Shown in pieces: positions 7,853 through 8,144 of a DNA stretch of 8,144 nt; position 1 is the stretch's first letter, and each line of letters starts with the position of its first letter. Under the pieces are notes generated by a model. That model did no database searches and was not told the DNA's origin. It saw nothing but the letters and a program-made list of their open reading frames with translations. This DNA comes from Sphingomonadaceae bacterium. GTDB taxonomy: Bacteria > Pseudomonadota > Alphaproteobacteria > Sphingomonadales > Sphingomonadaceae. The DNA is taken from positions 1 to 8,144 of the forward strand of contig JACFNY010000077.1 in assembly GCA_019454625.1 (NCBI GenBank), read 5' to 3'. The position numbers were made by a program, and so were the translations under genes.

Positions 7853-7874
7853 CCGACCGGCCGATTCCGGTCGG
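7853..7874 (-). other. Hairpin in the leader of the receiver gene
   Basis: A perfect 8-bp inverted repeat, CCGACCGG and CCGGTCGG with a 6-nt loop, lies 15 nt ahead of the receiver ATG and downstream of its TACGTA box. Its 3' arm includes most of the GGGAG that could serve as ribosome binding site, so the folded RNA could limit translation. It has no U-tract on the minus strand and is therefore unlikely to be an intrinsic terminator for the upstream regulator gene. Function is inferred. Confidence 0.35.
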
Positions 7875-7879
7875 TTCCT

Positions 7880-7885
7880 TTCATG
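7880..7885 (-). promoter_or_regulatory. Weak -10 candidate for the receiver gene
   Basis: CATGAA lies 18 bp downstream of the box at 7914-7904, the same offset as CACTTT after the other box. It is a poor match to sigma-70 -10 hexamers, and the support is only the shared spacing. Confidence 0.18.
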
Positions 7886-7903
7886 CGCCCGCCCGATGGG
7901 CCT

Positions 7904-7914
7904 GTCGCTACGTA
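7904..7914 (-). promoter_or_regulatory. Putative FixJ-type regulator box TACGTAGCGAC upstream of the receiver gene
   Basis: Read on the minus strand this is an exact copy of the 11-bp box at 3807-3817. It lies in the 100-bp gap between the FixJ-type regulator stop (7938) and the receiver ATG (7837), ending 66 bp before that ATG, with its GCGAC extension facing the receiver gene as in the other copy. This suggests the receiver gene has its own regulated promoter rather than only read-through from the regulator gene. Confidence 0.55.
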
Positions 7915-7937
7915 TTGCTCCTGACCCGCACCGGGAG

Positions 7938-8144
7938 TCACTGCGCGGTGCGGCCTCCGAAGTCCGCCGGACGTGCGGCGTCTGGCTCGGCCTGCCTACT
8001 GCCCAGCCCGGCCGCGAAGGCGATCCGCAGCGCGTCCGAGAGGGAACGGACGCCGAGCTTCGCCATCATGTTCGCGCGGTGCACCTCGACCGTGCGCGCG
8101 GAGATATTGAGATCATAGGCGATGGTCTTGTTTGGCAGGCCCCT
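7938..8144 (-). CDS. FixJ-type DNA-binding response regulator, C-terminal 68 residues; 5' end outside the window
   Basis: The visible part begins at GLPNKTIAYDLNIS and continues through ARTVEVHRANMMAKL, the scaffold and recognition helices of a LuxR/FixJ helix-turn-helix. The GLPNK-IAYDL and RTVEVHRAN-M-KL pattern is the signature of FixJ rather than general NarL-type proteins. The N-terminal receiver domain and its phosphoacceptor lie outside the window. After the domain there is a tail of about 20 residues rich in Ala, Arg and Pro, longer than in rhizobial FixJ. Regulators of this class are phosphorylated by a partner histidine kinase (FixL in rhizobia, responding to oxygen) and bind TACGTA-type sites. 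Two such sites lie in this window, one 24 bp beyond this gene's stop. The kinase is not visible; it may be encoded upstream, outside the window. Confidence 0.88.
   Translation of the reverse strand, partial: RGLPNKTIAYDLNISARTVEVHRANMMAKLGVRSLSDALRIAFAAGLGSRQAEPDAARPADFGGRTAQ

Noticed and set aside
1..8144. Insertion sequences, CRISPR repeats, tRNA genes, attachment sites or a defence system
   Set aside because: No tandem or spaced repeats, terminal inverted repeats, cloverleaf-like segments or transposase, integrase or nuclease genes were seen; all long frames are accounted for by the six genes listed.

Overview
The window is GC-rich DNA (roughly two thirds G+C) with dense, short-spaced genes and codon use typical of Alphaproteobacteria. 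The protein types (a FixJ-type regulator, an NdvB-type cyclic glucan synthase, a two-domain universal stress protein) fit a sphingomonad or rhizobial relative. I cannot fix the genus from sequence alone. There are no tRNA or rRNA genes, insertion sequences or CRISPR repeats.

Layout. Minus strand, left: the first 871 codons of a cyclic beta-1,2-glucan synthase (positions 2614 down to the left edge, 3' end outside the window) follow directly after a tandem-domain universal stress protein gene (3628-2618). A 268-bp divergent promoter region (3629-3896) separates these from a plus-strand pair: a zinc-dependent alcohol dehydrogenase (3897-4973) and phosphoenolpyruvate synthase ppsA (5023-7431), 49 bp apart and probably one operon. 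Converging on ppsA from the right are a stand-alone receiver-domain response regulator (7837-7448) and, upstream of it on the same strand, the last 68 codons of a FixJ-type LuxR-family DNA-binding response regulator (8144-7938, cut by the right edge).

The most interesting feature is regulatory. The same 11-bp sequence, TACGTAGCGAC, occurs once ahead of the dehydrogenase-ppsA pair (3807-3817) and once ahead of the receiver gene (7914-7904, minus strand). Both copies point toward the gene they precede, at similar distances from its start (79 and 66 bp). Its palindromic core TACGTA resembles the sites bound by FixJ/StyR/NodW-type regulators, and the gene for a regulator of exactly this class lies next to one copy. 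The dehydrogenase copy also sits about 43 bp upstream of a possible start site for the divergent stress protein-glucan synthase pair.

Taken together the window looks like a small two-component regulon. A FixJ-like regulator may control a receiver-only protein (possible phosphate sink or feedback element), a redox/carbon pair (alcohol dehydrogenase and PEP synthase) and perhaps a stress protein with an envelope-glucan synthase. A low-oxygen or redox signal is plausible by analogy with FixLJ and DosR systems, but no sensor gene is visible here and the signal is inferred.
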